Shown: positions 33,328 through 44,400 of the stretch, one piece after another
How positions within the stretch are numbered: the stretch's first letter is position 1
How the letters are laid out: every line of letters begins with the position of its first letter
Source: Aporrectodea caliginosa
Taxonomy: Eukaryota > Annelida > Clitellata > Crassiclitellata > Lumbricidae
Length of the DNA: 64,000 nt
Direction of reading: 5' to 3'
Assembly: GCA_020284085.1 (NCBI GenBank)
Contig: JACEVL010000110.1
Location: 682,501-746,500 of the forward strand
The notes under the pieces: generated by a model
Seen by the model: only the letters and a program-made list of their open reading frames with translations
Told to the model about the DNA's origin: nothing
The model's database searches: none
Translations under genes and position numbers: made by a program

Positions 33328-35541
33328 ATGGGAGAAGAGTCCAGAGACGATGTCGTAAAAGATGGACTATCAACACTTCACGCAAAGGAATCTCCAGTAG
33401 CCTTCAGTCAGCCGAAAATGGAAGAAATGATACTGAACGATACGACGGAAGAGAGTAAAGGTGTGTACTCGACCACGTTCTTTTCTCACGATAAACTTAT
33501 AAATATGTATGCATCTGGACACTTACTATAAAGTGCCTTTTTAGTAGCTCTATGAATGAAAGCACTGGAGTATGGAAAAAGTGTGCCACCACATAAGCAA
33601 AATATGTATGACATTAATTTTATATTGATTTTAAGTGGAGAAGCTGACCTTATTCCTGCTTTATGGTCACGCCGCACCTCTGAGTATGAATCTTGAAGGG
33701 GCGGTCTCTAAATTGTGATAGATTGATTGCTTGATTGACTTTCCTGGATCTCATGTCTTCCGTAATCTGTTTCCAGCTCAAAGACATAATCATTATGAAC
33801 TCCATGCCCATCCTCACGGATTCAATCTTCAGAACAAGCATGACCAACACTATATTCTCAAGTTCTTTTTAAGAATATTTATTGATTATAGCTTGTGCCA
33901 TCAATTAGACAAACATGGATGAAACAGAAGCCGGCCAGCATTTATACTTGTAAAGAGTCTCACCTATGTCAACTTTATTAATACAAATAAATATTGATTG
34001 ATTGATTGATTAAAATCTAACAACTGTTTCTCTATTTGTCAGAGGAATTGCTGGAAGCCGCTGAGATTGGAGGCGAGGAACAGCACGTCTACCATCTTGC
34101 GAGGACGCTACTGTCGTACCAGCGCCAGAACCTGTTCTGCGACACGGCCATCGTAACACAGGACGGAATGGTGTTTGCACACAGCGCAATACTGGCCGCC
34201 ATCTGTCCAACTATGTTTGCCTCTCTCAACCAAAAACCATTTTCTGAGCACCAAACAAACGTCATTGAACTCAGTCAGTACTCAAACGAGACCGTCGGTA
34301 AGATGCTCGAGTTCTTTTACACAGGAAAGCTATGCAAGTCGGACATTTTGGAGCTGCAGGGCATCTGCGGGAAGCTGGGCATCATCCTGCAAGTTGCTGA
34401 TGCAGGTTCGTTTAGCGATGAGTGTCTGAAGAAGGATGCGCTCGTCCTGGAAGAGGTGGCGTCGGAAGACGAAGATGCACTTGCGTCGCTGTGCCTGGAA
34501 ATTCCCATCGAGCGGAAAGAAAAGGAGATCGTCGTCAAAGAGGAAACGATAACGGACTGGACTTCGGACGTTGTCAGTTGCAACAAAACAGACTTGGATG
34601 AAATTGGTGTTGTTAGTAGCGTCACGAGAAAATCGTGCGATCTAAAATCAAATGACGATGAATCGTTTGCAAAGAAAGTTGTGTCGAAGGTCTCTAACAA
34701 AAAAGTCAAGTCAGAGTCGGACGAATTTCTCGGTGTTTCCGAATACCAGTGCGACTTCTGCAAGAAGACGTTTACGAGTAAACGTAAGCTAAGTAATCAC
34801 AAGTGGGTTCACTATCGGACCGAGGGAGGCAGCTACCAGTGCAACGCGTGCACGAAAACGTTCCCCAAAAAGGACGCTATTCGAAAGCATCTGAAAACGC
34901 ACACCCTCAAGTGCAAGTCGTACGTCTGTCCCATCTGCAGCCACAAGTTCCTGTTCCTCTCGCGCTTGCAGAACCACCTCAACACCCACACGAACGCGAA
35001 ACCGTTCATGTGCGACGTCTGCGGCAGGTGTTTTAACGACCGCGACTACCTGAACAAGCACAAACGCATTCACCGGGAGGACAGGCGCTACCTGTGTGGC
35101 ACCTGCGGCAAGCGATTCGTAATGAACAACGCCTACAAGGCGCATCTTCTGACGCACACCGGCGAGAAACCGTTCAAGTGCGACCTCTGCTGCCAGCGGT
35201 TCACCCAGCGCCACAGTCTTAAAGTCCACATGCTGCTTCATAATGATGAAGCGCCCTACCAGTGTAGTTTCTGCCCGCGCAGGTTCCGTCGTGCCACTCG
35301 GCTGAAGATCCACGTCCTGACGGTTCACACCGACAATGCCGCCAAGCCGTTCCACTGTCAGATGTGCAACAAAGGCTTCTCGACGCGGGGCTACCTGCAG
35401 CAGCATCTGGCAACACACAATCGCGTGCGACAGTGTGGGGCTTGCGGCAAGACGTACTCGGGACTGACGGTGAGAAAGAAAACGGAGCAGTTCTGCAGTG
35501 AATGCGTTGTTGAACACACCAGCAACGTAGAACAGACTTAG
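33328..35541 (+). CDS. BTB domain plus eight C2H2 zinc fingers transcription factor (two exons)
   Basis: Coding exons 33328-33460 and 34043-35541 give 543 residues. The donor AAAG/GTGTGT and acceptor TTTGTCAG/AGG agree in phase (G+AG = Glu), and the total length is a multiple of 3. The BTB/POZ domain lies at about 58-158 (NLFCDTAIV, HSAILAAICPTMFASL, LEFFYTGKL); it normally mediates dimerisation and co-repressor binding. An acidic linker follows with two psi-K-x-E sites (VKEE, VKSE) that could be SUMO-modified. Eight C2H2 fingers span about 279-503, starting YQCDFCKKTF, joined in part by TGEKP-type linkers. A degenerate ninth Cys-rich piece (RQCGACGKTY) follows. A nuclear sequence-specific regulator is expected. 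It cannot be placed in a named orthologue. A CAG acceptor near 33284 suggests a further 5' UTR exon. Confidence 0.88.
33640..34014 (+). mobile_element. Intronic LINE/SINE tails
   Basis: 33660-33740 carries CGCACCTCTGAGTATG and an AGGGGCGGTCTCTAAATT tail related to the LINE end at 10415-10625. 33975-34013 ends in AAATAAATATTGATTGATTG, a retroelement-type tail only about 30 bp before the exon 2 acceptor. Confidence 0.5.
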
Positions 35542-36049
35542 CCGTTTATGCAAGATAAGATTGTTTTGTAATTATGATGGCTTCTGGTTTGTAACCTGTT
35601 TTCTGTGGTTGGACTATCTCTTTGGAACCTGTTACTAAGAAACTTTAGGCAATAAGTAATCTCTCCGGTGTTCCTTCTATAGTAGCTGTCGAAGGCCGAA
35701 AACCCTCCAACACCAGAGAAAGCCAAGAAGTAGAATTCTTTGTTGTAACATACGCCTTCAAATGACGGTTTTTCTTTGTATTATTAAAGACAGCACCAAT
35801 TTCGAGTCTTCTTTTTATTTCATGTGCTTTATTTAAGAATCGGTCTCACTACATGTACTTACAAACTTCAGGCAATAATTCTTGAGCCTTCTCCCGATGC
35901 ATTCCTTCTTAACAACTATCGAAGACTGATGAGTCGGTGTTTGACGTTAGATCAGTGTTGCTCAGTTGGGAGCAATGCTGAGGAATTTCCTAGCTACAGA
36001 TCAGTCTGCACTGCTAGAAATTACAGATCTTAGGAAAGCATGGACTGAA
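35542..36049. other. 3' UTR and downstream spacer of the BTB zinc-finger gene
   Basis: ATTAAA at about 35782 could serve as a polyadenylation signal. No coding was seen. Confidence 0.4.
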
Positions 36050-36310
36050 AGCAGTGGCAATGACCAACACTGTTTATATAGGTACATGTTTACTGGTTGG
36101 TAATTGTTCCTACTCATGCACAACTCACGACAACAGTTTAAAGCAAAGCTGTTATTGTAATGAGAGCTATAGCATGACAAAAAACACTGTTTATCTAAGT
36201 ACACACATGTATGCTGGTCGGTAATTGTTCCTACTCGTACACTACTCGCGACAATCCTTTGAAGAAAAGCTGTTTATTTTAATGAAAGCAATTGTAATGA
36301 CAAACATTGT
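36050..36310 (+). repeat. ~125-bp diverged tandem duplication
   Basis: GTTTATATAGGTACATGTTT...GGTAATTGTTCCTACTC and GTTTATCTAAGTACACACAT...GGTAATTGTTCCTACTC are aligned copies with the same following words. Confidence 0.75.
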
Positions 36311-36730
36311 CATGATGAATATATGCCAATTACAGGAAACACACTCATGACATATAGTTTTCATTGCACACACTGAACACAGTGGAATGATTGATGGAAT
36401 CAAGTCTTCCATGAACGAAACAGTTCCAGCCAATGGAAGGTGATCACACAAGCGTGACTCTAACAACACTGCTATGAGAAGACCTTAGCTAGTTATTGCA
36501 AACACTGTAAAAACAAACAGTGGTATATAAAAGCCACAGTGATCCATTTTCAACTATGTCTCAGTTCAAAGTACTAAATTTTAACGATTCAACCTATCTG
36601 TGTTCGATGCTCACCTCTCATACAGAATAGATATTGCACTTTCTGATCAATTGACTCTTGCTGTGACCCACATTTGAGAATTATTGGGCCGTCAGGCTCT
36701 CAGTAATTGGTCCAAAGCTACAGAAATTCA
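36311..36730. other. Spacer
   Basis: Nothing recognised. Confidence 0.4.
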
Positions 36731-36738
36731 TTGCCCAG

Positions 36739-37270
36739 TAGAGAGTGACATGGGGAATTTCCCCGCGGGAAAACCGCGGTAAATCCCGCGGTAATGGGGA
36801 CAACAATTGCGGTAATACCGCGGTAATGGGGACAACAATTGCGGTAATACCGCGGTAATGGGGTTTACTCTCGCGGTAATACCGCGGTAATGGGGAATGA
36901 GCCGGGCAAGAAACCCGGGCAATGTTAAGAACTTGAGAACTGATAACGGAGATTTTCTTATTACCTGAAGCCTTCTAGGCAGAAATGGTCAAGACTTGGT
37001 TAATACAAACTGTCGATAAGATAATAACAGACTAGTGCAGTCAGCAATACAAATAGCTTTGTAAGCTAAAATATGTTATTTTTTAAATTTTAATTGGTGT
37101 AAACTTTTGCGGGGAATGCGATGCGTCCGTCCTGCGGGGGATGGGGTGGGGATGGGGAGAAAACCTGCGTGGATGGGGTGGGGATGGGGACAAACCCTGC
37201 GGGGATGGGGAAGGCTTACTTGTTGCGGGGCGGGGATGGGGACGAGATTGTCTCCCCATGTCACTCTCTA
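36739..37270. mobile_element. hAT-type MITE with internal GC-rich tandem repeats, 532 bp
   Basis: Perfect 18-bp inverted termini TAGAGAGTGACATGGGGA. The 8-bp duplication TTGCCCAG is at 36731-36738 and 37271-37278. Near the left end, GCGGTAATACCGCGGTAATG units are tandem and self-complementary (CCGCGG). Near the right end, GGGGATGGGG units repeat. No protein is encoded. Confidence 0.88.
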
Positions 37271-37639
37271 TTGCCCAGTTGAGTTCTTTTGGTCAGTTCT
37301 TGGATGTTATTCAGGTCCAAACTTAGATTCATCTCTTTCAACTCGCATATCCACCGTAGCCTGGCTTCTCGTTTCTCTCATCCAAGTACTGGAATTCAAC
37401 CTGTTTTCTCCAATGGGTTTCTGATCCCGAACTCACTTTAAAAGCGACTATCTGTTGATACCTTGGACATTACGATACTGATGCTATATAAATTAGTTAG
37501 GATATCCCAATGTATGCCAAAAGTTACATAACACAACAGCAGCGTAATAGTATGAAAACAGCAACAGAACAGTAACACAATGTCAGTAACTGAACAGTAA
37601 AATAGCACAGATACCGGTAACTTAGAAATCGCTATAATG

Positions 37640-37910
37640 TTACAATTTAGTAACAAAGATTGTAATAAAACCGGGATTCACCTTAGAAATTGCTATTATG
37701 TTACAATTCAGTTAGCAAAGTTCTAACAACACCAGGAGTCACTTAAGAAAGTGCCATTATGTTACAATTCATTAACCATGATTGTAATAAAACCGGGATT
37801 CACATTAGAAAGTGCTATTATGTTACAATTCAGTTAGCAAAGTTCTAACAACACCAGGAGTCACTTAAGAAAGTGCTATTATGTTCCAATTCAGTTAGCA
37901 AAACTGTAAC
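37640..37910 (+). repeat. 122-bp tandem repeat, about 2 copies
   Basis: ATTGTAATAAAACCGGGATT occurs at 37659 and 37781. TTCTAACAACACCAGGAGTC also recurs with the same period. Confidence 0.88.
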
Positions 37911-38199
37911 AAATGTGGCAATTAAAACAAAAACATTAATTTCAGCTGTTTTGAACACAAGCAAAGAATTACTCAGGTGTAATGCATCTAACAAAGACTG
38001 AGCTCAATCCCAACCAACCACATGCGACAATCGAACTAAGCCTGCATAACACCAAAGATGTAAAAACTTTTATTTATTTTTAATTTTTTCTTTTAATTTT
38101 CAGAAACGCATTTGATTTTGTCAGATTTTGAAGAACTTGCAGGGAGAAATGCAGGATACTTAACTAACTAAACATGCATTTTGTATGCTCTCTTTCCTC

Positions 38200-38420
38200 T
38201 CTTTGGCGACCATGATTATTAATAGACACACAACAATTGGCCCTGCACTATGGAACCAGCTTCCTCCTTTAACACGTTCCTGTTTATTAACTGGTGGGCC
38301 AAGTGCCTCTTTTCGTTGTCTGAAGACCTCTTTCTTTTCTCTGGGTCTTTCGCACTGGGAGCGCCTCTGATTGGTGTGCACTGCGAGAGGCGCTATACAA
38401 ATTGATAGATAGAAATACAA
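38200..38420 (+). mobile_element. LINE 3'-end fragment (CR1/Jockey-like)
   Basis: Encodes TIGPALWNQLPPLTRSCLL and FRCLKTSFFSLGL, the conserved end of non-LTR ORF2. The tail GAGAGGCGCTATACAAATTG follows. 5'-truncated. Confidence 0.75.
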
Positions 38421-38439
38421 TACAACACACTAGCAATAT

Positions 38440-38620
38440 ATTATCATTATTGTGGTATGCATTTATCAAGTGCCACTATCTATGACCATACATCAATCAA
38501 TGGCACTGATCAATTGCTAGTGAAGGACTTGCTCAAAGTCTCTACACAAATAACAATCTAAGGGGAGGAGACTGAAACCCTTACTCTCCATGTTACATGG
38601 CGAGTGTTCTAAAAACTGCA
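38440..38620 (-). mobile_element. SINE family C copy, minus strand
   Basis: Contains (inverted) the core CATTGATTGATG...TGGTC and CTTTGAGCAAGTCCTTCAC, shared with 41775, 44395, 45165 and 55585. The outer part looks like a decayed tRNA head (TAACATGG, GGTTTCAGTCTCCTCCC). Confidence 0.65.
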
Positions 38621-40034
38621 AACTGATAAAGTCCTCCATACACAGAAGTTCAGAAGCCGATCAACAGGAAAAATTAAACCCACATATACAGATCAGCAGT
38701 CCCATTTGGCTTCTTTGCAGTATGGTCAGCTACTAACATTTCTCGTGACATTTTTTAACATTGAAAACAATCATGTTTTAAATGTTTATACTTCAAAATT
38801 TCCATTTTCAATTAAAATCAGACCTTAATCAACCGTTATAACGGTAATTTTACTCATGATTAGCAACAGATTCAAAGAAAAGCAGGTCAGACTGTTCTAA
38901 GTAATTTCCACTTTGTCTAAACATGTCAACATTACACTGGCCAGTTACCTACATTGGTGTGAGAGTGTAGGCTGCATCCCATGCACCTCTGTGTTAGCGT
39001 GCGAATTGCGGTTAGCTTCCCTAGTTCCCCATGCTGGTTTACTTAATTAAGAGATTTAAATCTCGGGCTACCACAGTCCGTACACGGGGCGGGGCCTCAA
39101 ATGGCGTGGCACCCATTCAAAAAGGGCAAGCGGCGGTGAAGGATCTCACCCGATCAATTGAAAAATGAGCAGGATCGAGCCCATATACGGTTGCTATAGG
39201 AAAACGCATACGTTTACATTTATGAAGTTACCGTACAAAAACATCTACAAGATGATCACATATTTTGTAGACAATAAATGTCTAAATCACAAGGCATTAG
39301 ATGTCAAGGCACTCACTCAACAGTACCTGCAGAAAGGATATGCTCGAATCCTCTATTCATTTAATAAACAATTACTCTCACAACAGCATGAAACCTTGCA
39401 AACTGCAAGTTTCAAAGCAAGCATTCGAACATCAAACTTATAAAAAAATTTGGGACTTGCTTCTGACATGCAAGGATAAGCAGTCTGCAAACCATCCAAC
39501 AAAACTGCATCCGATCCAAAATGCAACTTATTTACCAGGTACATTGCACTCGTCTCGTACAAATGAACAACAGTATTGCTCTTTTGTATCCCCAACTCGT
39601 TAATAATTTTAAATCTTAAGTACTTAGTTATTATCAGCATCCCGTAAATCTTTTCCCGTGGTTTCAAAACAGATGCTTTGAAAGTAAAGTTTTACAATCT
39701 TTAACAAATGTTTGAAACTAATGCAACTGTCACAGTCTCTAACAGATGTTCTGAAACTTATTAAGATTTTACCATCTTTTAACTACAGAAGCAAACAAAA
39801 GGTAAGAAAAACACAAAAATAGCAGCCTTTTCCCAGGTTGAAGACACAACATATTGGTCAGCAGCTCACAATGTTGACTTTTGATTTGACTAGCTAAAGC
39901 TAGTCTCCATGACACAGCTTTCCTATGGGACTGAGAAATTTTTGGTAGTTTATATTAACTGTAATACACATTCACCATAAAAGTGCAAAACGGGCACAGA
40001 ATTATACACGTTAAATAAACTGCTATTATTTATT
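38621..40034. other. Spacer, nothing firmly recognised
   Basis: Short open frames only (for example 39165-39443). No splice-consistent gene and no repeat ends were found. Confidence 0.4.
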
Positions 40035-40240
40035 AGATATTATTCACAAAACACAGTTTAAAAAAACTAAAAATCCCTTTTAATAATAAAATATTATTTT
40101 AAAAGCACATAAATTACATTTAATTAAAAACTCCCTTTTAATAAAAAAAATATTATTTTGAAAGCACATAAATTACATTTATTTAAAAAATCCCTTTAAA
40201 TAATAAAATAATTGTTTAAAAGCACACAAGTTACCTATTT
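40035..40240 (+). repeat. ~67-bp AT-rich tandem repeat, 3 units
   Basis: AAATCCCTTTTAATAATAAA, then AAAAGCACATAAATTACATT, recurs three times with small changes. Confidence 0.85.
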
Positions 40241-40289
40241 TACCACATACCACTTTTTACTGTTTACCTAACAAACGAGGAAGTGCTGA

Positions 40290-40620
40290 AAAGGGCTGGG
40301 GAAGAAAGATCTATGATAAGAGAGAGAGACAGAGCAAATGGATTGTCACATCCTGTGAGGAGACCCACTCTTGACAGACACCACTGAGGGCAGAGAGGAC
40401 AATGACCAGACAGATGCTGCTGGACTGGATGATGATGGATGGATACAGAAAGCTTAAAGAAGCTCAGCATCGCGAGGAGTGGCATCATCGGAGGTTTAAA
40501 CAGGCCTCAGGACAGAGGATCCGAAGAAGACCAAATACACCTCTAACAGTTGCCGGTTGCTTCAAAAGATCACCCATAGCTGTTGGATTGATTCATTTGC
40601 GATGAAAATGGTGAGAGGTC
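40290..40620 (+). mobile_element. Probable LINE 3' fragment
   Basis: Frames around 40395-40500 give GRQRGQ-, DGWIQKA- and EEAQHREEWHHRR-like pieces, resembling the end of RTE/CR1-type reverse transcriptases. There are several frame changes, and the call is tentative. Confidence 0.4.
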
Positions 40621-41429
40621 CAAAAGCAGGCTATAGCTGATGACAAATTAACTACCAACAACCTTAATTACAGGCTTCAAGGCCTGAATAGCAAAATGAA
40701 ATTATGTATAAATATATGTATAAATTGTGTATAAATATAGCTTTTCAAGTGCTGGTGTCAAAAGGGCAATCCAAAAGGATTCATGATCTTACTCACACCA
40801 CAAGAAGTTACACTGCAAACATAAGATACCTGAGAGACAGAATAACAAAAATGGGGTAAAAAAATAAGACAGATTTAAACATTGAGGCTCAATAAAAAAA
40901 GACACTGACTAAGGATACTCTGTAGAATTCAGAATAAGATTTAAACTGGCCTGTTTGACGTATAAAACCCTAATAACGGGCACTCCCACCTACTTTCAAC
41001 CACTATCGCCTTAGTTCCTCTACCAGTATACACTCACTTAGGCTATGTATCTGGCCAACATGGAAAGTGTAACCAGGACCACCAAGTACCGTGGCCACCA
41101 TGGCGACCAAAGTGTACTGCCACCTTGGAAACTTCGTCTGGCCACTGTGGCCGTCACTCACTGGCCACCAAATGTAAGAAAGGAAAATCAGTTTGTATGT
41201 GAGCTACTGGCCAATGTCGATTAACAGGAAACTAGAAAAACCTCTGGTCAATGCAAGGTAATTTAGTTTCATGTAAGAGAGCATATATATATAGCAAAAC
41301 TTAACCCTTTAACGACGACAGTGTACTAAAAGTGAATGCGAAACTAATACAGCTCGTCGTTAAAGCGTTAAGGCACCTGCTCAGTGGTGCGAACTGAACC
41401 TGAGAAATGGCTGTTAAACCCACTATAGA
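40621..41429. other. Spacer with a degenerate TGGCCACC-rich patch
   Basis: 41045-41170 repeats CTGGCCA/GGCCACC words. 41429 marks the end of the Ulp1-like coding region. Confidence 0.45.
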
Positions 41430-44400
41430 CTAAGTGATGTTAGGCTTCTTCACACGCAAAAACGCTACCCTGTGCATCTCTCGACAAATATGACACAGAA
41501 TTTCACCTGGTGAAACCTGAAGACCCAGATGGTGGAAGAAGTTCCTGGAGGAGTTGGCGTATGTCAGTTTCCATATAACCCATTCACGAAACTCAGGAAC
41601 AAGACAATGACGAAAAACATCCGGGGTGATGTTGCGACTCTCTCGATTCACAAACGCCTCAGCATTCTGCAGAAACAGATCCACCACACTACGACTTAGA
41701 ACATTTGCAGTTTGCACAGAAAAAATACACAGAATCATTTCTTAGCACTGCAAGCAGAGTACCTAAATTATTTTTATGTATTTGTTAAGCGCCTCTACCT
41801 AATGACGAAGCATCAATCGATGGCACTGATCAGTTGTGAGTGAAGGACTTGCTCAAGGTCCCCACACAGTAATCGTCTCATGGGAGGAGGATCGAACCAG
41901 AGTTTGGTAACTAATCGATTAGCTAATTGATTAGATAAACAGCTAATTCTAATTCTAATCAATTAGCTGTCACCTTATCCTAATTCTAATTGATAAGTAA
42001 TTTTCAACTAATTAATACTAATCGATTAGATTTTTTTACATTATGTTACGAACGACTAAGCAACGGCTGTGTCGAACTACGTTATTCAGTCAATGCGACC
42101 AATTTCTGAAGTGGAAAATGAAGGTTTCAAAAATCTAATGAGCTGCAGCTTGACTATATCATATGCCAACAAGGAAATCATGCGAGCAACATTGACAACT
42201 TGCTGCTGTAACTTCCTGGGCTTTGTTTTTTTTTAAATTTGACAAATTCGTGAAGCGAGTCCTTTGTTCTTACAGTCGTGTCTGCACTAGTGAACTTGGA
42301 AGGAGGGTCATATATCAAATACAGTTTTACTATATAACCACCTTATATCAGAATTTACGACATAGTGATGTGATACCACGGAACATGTATAATATAAAAC
42401 ACTACTGACCATCAAAAGGAAGTATCCACTACTGTTGGCATCATTCTGCCTGCCACAGGGAAGTTCAAGTTTCTCCCACTCGCCGCCTCCATTGCTGGTG
42501 TATCTGAACATCAGAGCCCTGCCGAAAAAAGAATACCTTACAATCACAAATCTTAACAACTGTCAAGAACAGATGGAAGGGGGGACACCAGGAATGCCGA
42601 GAGAATGATCAGATCAAGCGGTACCAATGCACGGTTGATGGTAACGGTAGTAGAGGTAAGAAGCTAAGAAATTTAATGACTTTCTCAGAAACAGCGATGC
42701 TTTAATCGAGTCTACAAAGAAGCAGCTGGTGGTCAACAGTGTCAAAAGCCACACACAGTATGACACATACCAAGAGGCATGACTAACCAATATCAACAGA
42801 TCATAAGGCATTGTCCAGCGTAAAGGCAAGAGCAGTTTCAATGGAATAGTCGTCACAGTAAGCTGGTTGGACAGGACTGACGTTAGGAGTGAAGCAATGT
42901 GTCTGTTATTTACGGTCCTTATGGACAGAAGTTCAAGAATCTTTTAAATGTTTTATAAAACTTTAACAGGTTAGGCTGTAGGTGCTTAGGTCAAATTCTG
43001 TATGTCAATGTTTGAAAGAAGGAGATTTAAAGCATGATGGAAACAGCCTTCCAAAAATGGCAGCAATACTCCAGAGAGGCGCATGCCATTGATGATGACG
43101 AAGATTATCATGACGATGACGAAGTATGCTACCTTCACCTGTTTTAACATAAAACACATGAATGAAAGCTATTCCTACTTGAACCAACTGGCAAGTTCAC
43201 TCGCAAGGTGTTCATTTGGTAAGGAGTCCAGGATAAACATCTTTTTTTCTTGATTATCAGCTGCCAGTAGCAGCCAATGTTTGCCATGCAACACGGGAAC
43301 CAGCAGCCAACGTTTCCATTCTGATCCTGCTTTCACCTGGCAAAACATATAAGCAATCAACTTTGAGTTGGATAGATCTACAGAAAATTCACAGGAGTCT
43401 ACATGGATGACTAAAATGATAAAAAAAATTAAAATGATAATTTTATATTTGTTTATTGGCACTCAAGACGGCTGACACACCGCAACTGATTACAACGAGT
43501 TCAATAGAATAACAAAAGATAGGGTTCAAAATATACAACTATAGTTCAAGAGATGGAACTATTATTTATGGCACAATTTTTCAGATAAAAATTACTGGCA
43601 TCAATTTCCGGTATAGGACATGCGGGATATAATTTCTGTTTTCGTTAAATGTAGTACATAATCGTGAGGCGAGGCTGCATTACACATTGACGTATGTTAA
43701 TAGGTGGTAAAGCTCCCGCAAACGTGTGGTTTCATTGGACCGCAGATAGCAACGTATCCTCAGTCTTACTAACCATCGCATCCACATCAGGAATGTCCTC
43801 AGAAATATAACCCGCCCAGTCTTTGTTGGATAGGAAGAAAACTCTACTGGATAAAGCCATTCAGCAACTACTCATAATGGTTTGGAACGGCGGAGAGAAA
43901 GCCAGCTGACTGAATTTCACACAAAGTACTATATGCAAGATTCGAAGGAAAGAAAAACAAAGGAAAACCAAGACTGTGGGATAGACACTATGAATGAAGA
44001 CATAAAAAGACTTCAACTAAAGGTGTTAAACATACTTGATTTGACAGATAATCAATAGATATTGTAAAAATTTTCAGACTTTGCCTTACATATGAAAGTC
44101 ACGACTATTTGTGATTACTTATACCTTGAAACTTAAAACATCTCTGTGTGTCAATAGTAAAGACAACTTGCCTTTGTTAAATGTAGCCCGCCGATTTTTT
44201 ACCCCGACCTTCTCCTTCTCTCCTCTGAACTTTCTAATGCACTAATGCACCAAAAGATTCAAACTCTGTCAGCAGATGCATTGAAACAATGTCAACACAT
44301 TCACATCTGCACGAAAATCAAGAAGATATTGCGATTATCATTATTATATTGCATTTCAATTACACAGAAGGTCAGTAAGTCTCCACCTGAGGTACAAAGC

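Noticed and set aside
34036..34042. Start of the BTB zinc-finger protein at the in-frame TTG at 34036
   Set aside because: This is intron sequence: a consensus acceptor ends at 34042, and an upstream ATG exon (33328-33460) joins in phase.
41667..41738. Extending the last Ulp1-like exon upstream of 41666
   Set aside because: The frame is open, but only the TTTCTGCAG acceptor ending at 41667 keeps phase 0 with the previous exon.
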